A DNA stretch of 14,773 nucleotides, taken from NCBI GenBank assembly GCA_001773975.1, contig MEYI01000006.1:1-14773 (forward strand), read 5' to 3'. The notes beneath the pieces were generated by a model. It did not search any database. It saw only the letters and a program-made list of their open reading frames with translations, and was not told where the DNA came from. Positions 12,953-14,773 of the stretch are shown piece after piece. Made by a program: the position numbers and the translations under genes. The DNA is from Candidatus Azambacteria bacterium RBG_16_47_10 (lineage in GTDB: Bacteria > Patescibacteriota > Minisyncoccia > GWC2-36-17 > WO2-46-25). The stretch's first letter is position 1. Every line of letters begins with the position of its first letter.

Positions 12953-14773
12953 ATTTCGGAATGCACACATCAAATATATATGGAATATTGTTTTGGACAA
13001 AATTTTTGTTGATAAGACATGTGTATGGATTCGGTCCCGACACGACCGTCGCGCCGCTGATGATAAAACTGATCGGGTAATCAGATGTATTCACATCTCC
13101 TGCGCTTGAGTCTTTGCATCGCACGAAATAATCATACGTCTTTGGTGTTGTTGTGGTCGTTGTCGTAAGTGTACCGGTGATACCGGTAAGGATTACCGCA
13201 TGCTTCGTCGATCCCGTACTTGAAAATGTTTGCATCGTGCTCCCGCCATAGGGCGTATTTACGAACGTCGTATATTGACACTCGGCATTCACGTCCGTTT
13301 CCATGCTCATGATCACTGATTTGGTCGTGGAGGGAAAAACAGCGGTCGTCGGCTGACTCATGGCTCCCGTTGTCAGAGCAAGATAACCATTGGAGCGGAT
13401 CGGCCCCCCGCCGATGCTTCCCGGCGCCACACATATACCACTTGCACTGCATACATTCGGAGCACAATCGGCATCCGTTGTGCATTGCGCCACGCAAAAC
13501 GCGACCGGTGGAGGTGGAGGAGGTAGTGCTATGGCGGCGGAAACGGTGATCGATTGAGTCGTTGTTCCCGACCCCCCTTGATTATCGATGACACGCAATG
13601 TGATGGTGTATGTTCCCGCACCTATATAGGTATGCGATGCCGTCGCGGTCCCCAGCGTATCGGGAGACCCGTCCCCCCATGTCCAAATATATTGCGTGAT
13701 AGTCCCATCCATATCGTAACTTCCGCTCCCATCGGCAGATACCGCAAACGGCGCAACTCCCGATGTTGCGGGCAATACGACGATCAGCGCAACGGGATTT
13801 ATATTCGCGGGCGTCGCAACGGAAAAAGTGATGGCGTACCCGGCGGTGTTCTCATTTCCGGCGGGATTATCCTGGCACCGCACAAAATAAACATACGAAG
13901 TGCCGTTTGTAAGACCGGTCAAAGAAATAGAGTGGGTTGTTGCGCCCGTTAGTGAAAACGCATTGGTCATGGCACTGTATGTACTATCACTCCCCTGATT
14001 GTACCGGCAATACGCATTCTCGTTCGTTATAACACCCATGATTGCGCTTGTGGTCCCCGCCGCTAAAATGCCTGTCGGAGTTCCGCCCGAGATCACTGGC
14101 GGGGTCATATCCGGCGCGGGAGATGACACTTGAAACATATATGAGAAATCGGCGGCATTGGTATTTGCCGATGAATCCCTGCATTTCACATAGTACGTAT
14201 ATAATGACCCGTCCGTAAGCCCGGTAATAGACTGCGAATGATTAAGTCCCCCTGTTGCCGAAAACAATGTCATGGATGTAAATGCCAACCCTGCAGTCGT
14301 GCTGTATCGGCACGTTGCTATTTCATTGGTCGTTCCCGCAAGCAATGCGCTTGTCGTGCCGGACGAAAGCGTTGCTGCCGGCGATGTGAATGTGAATGTC
14401 GGTGCTGTGGTATCGGGTAACGGCGGCGTGAGCACTGAAACAGTATTTGAATTCGCCGGATTTCCCACGGTATCTCGTGCAACGACAAAATAACTATACG
14501 AAGTTGCAGGCATAAGCCCGACATCAGAGTACGAAAGTGAAGATGCACCAAGTGTCACAATGAGCGCACTATCCCGATACACCCGATAATCGGAAATTCC
14601 CGAACTATCGGTAGATGCGGTCCACGAAAGATCGATCTGCATAGATGAGAATGGGGTGCCGGAAAGAAACGGTGCGGTCGGGGGCGTGGTATCGGGCGGC
14701 GTCCACGTGGTCGCGCTTGCCGTATTAGAATACCCGCTGTTATTTCCTGCATTGTCATACGCGCGCATGCGGT
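12951..14773 (-). CDS. Modular FN3/PKD extracellular protein (N-terminal part outside window)
   Basis: The reading frame is open to the right edge, so the true start and any signal peptide lie beyond it. Counting from the first visible Met (14768), the 605 residues hold the end of one FN3 domain (1-20), a fibronectin type III domain (26-116, with W-T-A-S and Y-F-V-V-A-R-D) and FN3-like modules at 119-215 and 222-317. A PKD domain (323-410, WTWGDGS...SHTY) follows, then a PPPPPP hinge (416-421), a small Cys module (425-446, CTTDADC...CSASGIC) and a third FN3-like module (457-571) with a threonine run (534-541). It ends in a short Cys tail (CLINKNF...DVCIPK). Unlike the next gene it has no C-terminal pilin domain or membrane helix, so it is presumably secreted or held by partners. 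Its FN3-like and Cys modules are closely related to those in the giant protein. The stop codon overlaps the next start (TAATG). Confidence 0.8.
   Translation of the reverse strand, partial: RMRAYDNAGNNSGYSNTASATTWTPPDTTPPTAPFLSGTPFSSMQIDLSWTASTDSSGISDYRVYRDSALIVTLGASSLSYSDVGLMPATSYSYFVVARDTVGNPANSNTVSVLTPPLPDTTAPTFTFTSPAATLSSGTTSALLAGTTNEIATCRYSTTAGLAFTSMTLFSATGGLNHSQSITGLTDGSLYTYYVKCRDSSANTNAADFSYMFQVSSPAPDMTPPVISGGTPTGILAAGTTSAIMGVITNENAYCRYNQGSDSTYSAMTNAFSLTGATTHSISLTGLTNGTSYVYFVRCQDNPAGNENTAGYAITFSVATPANINPVALIVVLPATSGVAPFAVSADGSGSYDMDGTITQYIWTWGDGSPDTLGTATASHTYIGAGTYTITLRVIDNQGGSGTTTQSITVSAAIALPPPPPPVAFCVAQCTTDADCAPNVCSASGICVAPGSIGGGPIRSNGYLALTTGAMSQPTTAVFPSTTKSVIMSMETDVNAECQYTTFVNTPYGGSTMQTFSSTGSTKHAVILTGITGTLTTTTTTTPKTYDYFVRCKDSSAGDVNTSDYPISFIISGATVVSGPNPYTCLINKNFVQNNIPYIFDVCIPK

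Noticed and set aside
1..14773. Alternative genetic code (TGA read as Gly) known in some CPR lineages
   Set aside because: TGA ends the giant gene just before the next start, and the long frames contain no in-frame TGA, so the standard bacterial code fits.
1..14773. tRNA, rRNA, insertion sequences or integrase genes
   Set aside because: No cloverleaf, rRNA-like segment, transposase motif or terminal inverted repeats were seen on either strand by eye.
12951..14773. The FN3/PKD frame as the N-terminal part of one gene with the giant frame, split by a frameshift
   Set aside because: The giant frame has its own signal peptide right after the overlap, and the upstream frame ends in a distinct Cys tail, so two genes are more likely.

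Overview
The window looks like a chromosomal segment of a Candidate Phyla Radiation (Patescibacteria, Parcubacteria-like) bacterium. This is an inference. It rests on a four-domain, 398-residue S1 protein, small two-helix pilins of the TrbC/VirB2-like 'T4SS pilin' type in several copies, very large modular surface proteins with signal peptides, short intergenic repeats, and use of TGA as a normal stop (the 5028-nt gene ends in TGA), which argues against the TGA-recoding CPR lineages.

Layout. Positions 1-2716 (minus strand) hold two housekeeping genes: the front of ftsH, running off the left edge, and rpsA. Each has its own sigma70-like promoter, and a strong terminator lies between them. Positions 2717-2973 are a divergent promoter region. 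Positions 2974-5334 (plus strand) hold a tight three-gene operon with excellent Shine-Dalgarno sites, encoding a cytosolic Ig-like protein, a C-tail-anchored helical protein and a five-helix membrane protein with a soluble C-terminal domain; I cannot assign a function to any of them. A bidirectional terminator at 5336-5372 separates this operon from the rest.

Positions 5389-14773 (minus strand) form one functional block. Three single pilin genes, each encoding 125 residues and each with its own promoter, lie downstream of a larger operon. That operon reads, in order of transcription, a modular FN3/PKD protein whose start is outside the window, a giant 1675-residue protein, and a 257-residue double pilin. 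The giant protein carries a signal peptide, a seven-bladed propeller with an inserted domain, two PKD domains, a very long cysteine-rich region and FN3-like modules. It ends in a two-helix pilin domain clearly homologous to the neighbouring small pilins. In total there are six pilin-type domains in five adjacent genes.

The working idea is a type IV secretion-type pilus or envelope conduit in which ordinary pilins form the fibre. The giant pilin-fused protein would display an adhesive head, and the modular FN3/PKD protein would be a secreted partner. No ATPase, channel or coupling protein of such a machine is present in the window, so the assembly apparatus must be encoded elsewhere. Non-coding DNA in this block holds near-identical duplicated promoter and leader regions, a guanine-quadruplex candidate, a long palindrome and heptanucleotide repeats at the operon junctions. 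These suggest recombination or slippage may diversify the surface structure.
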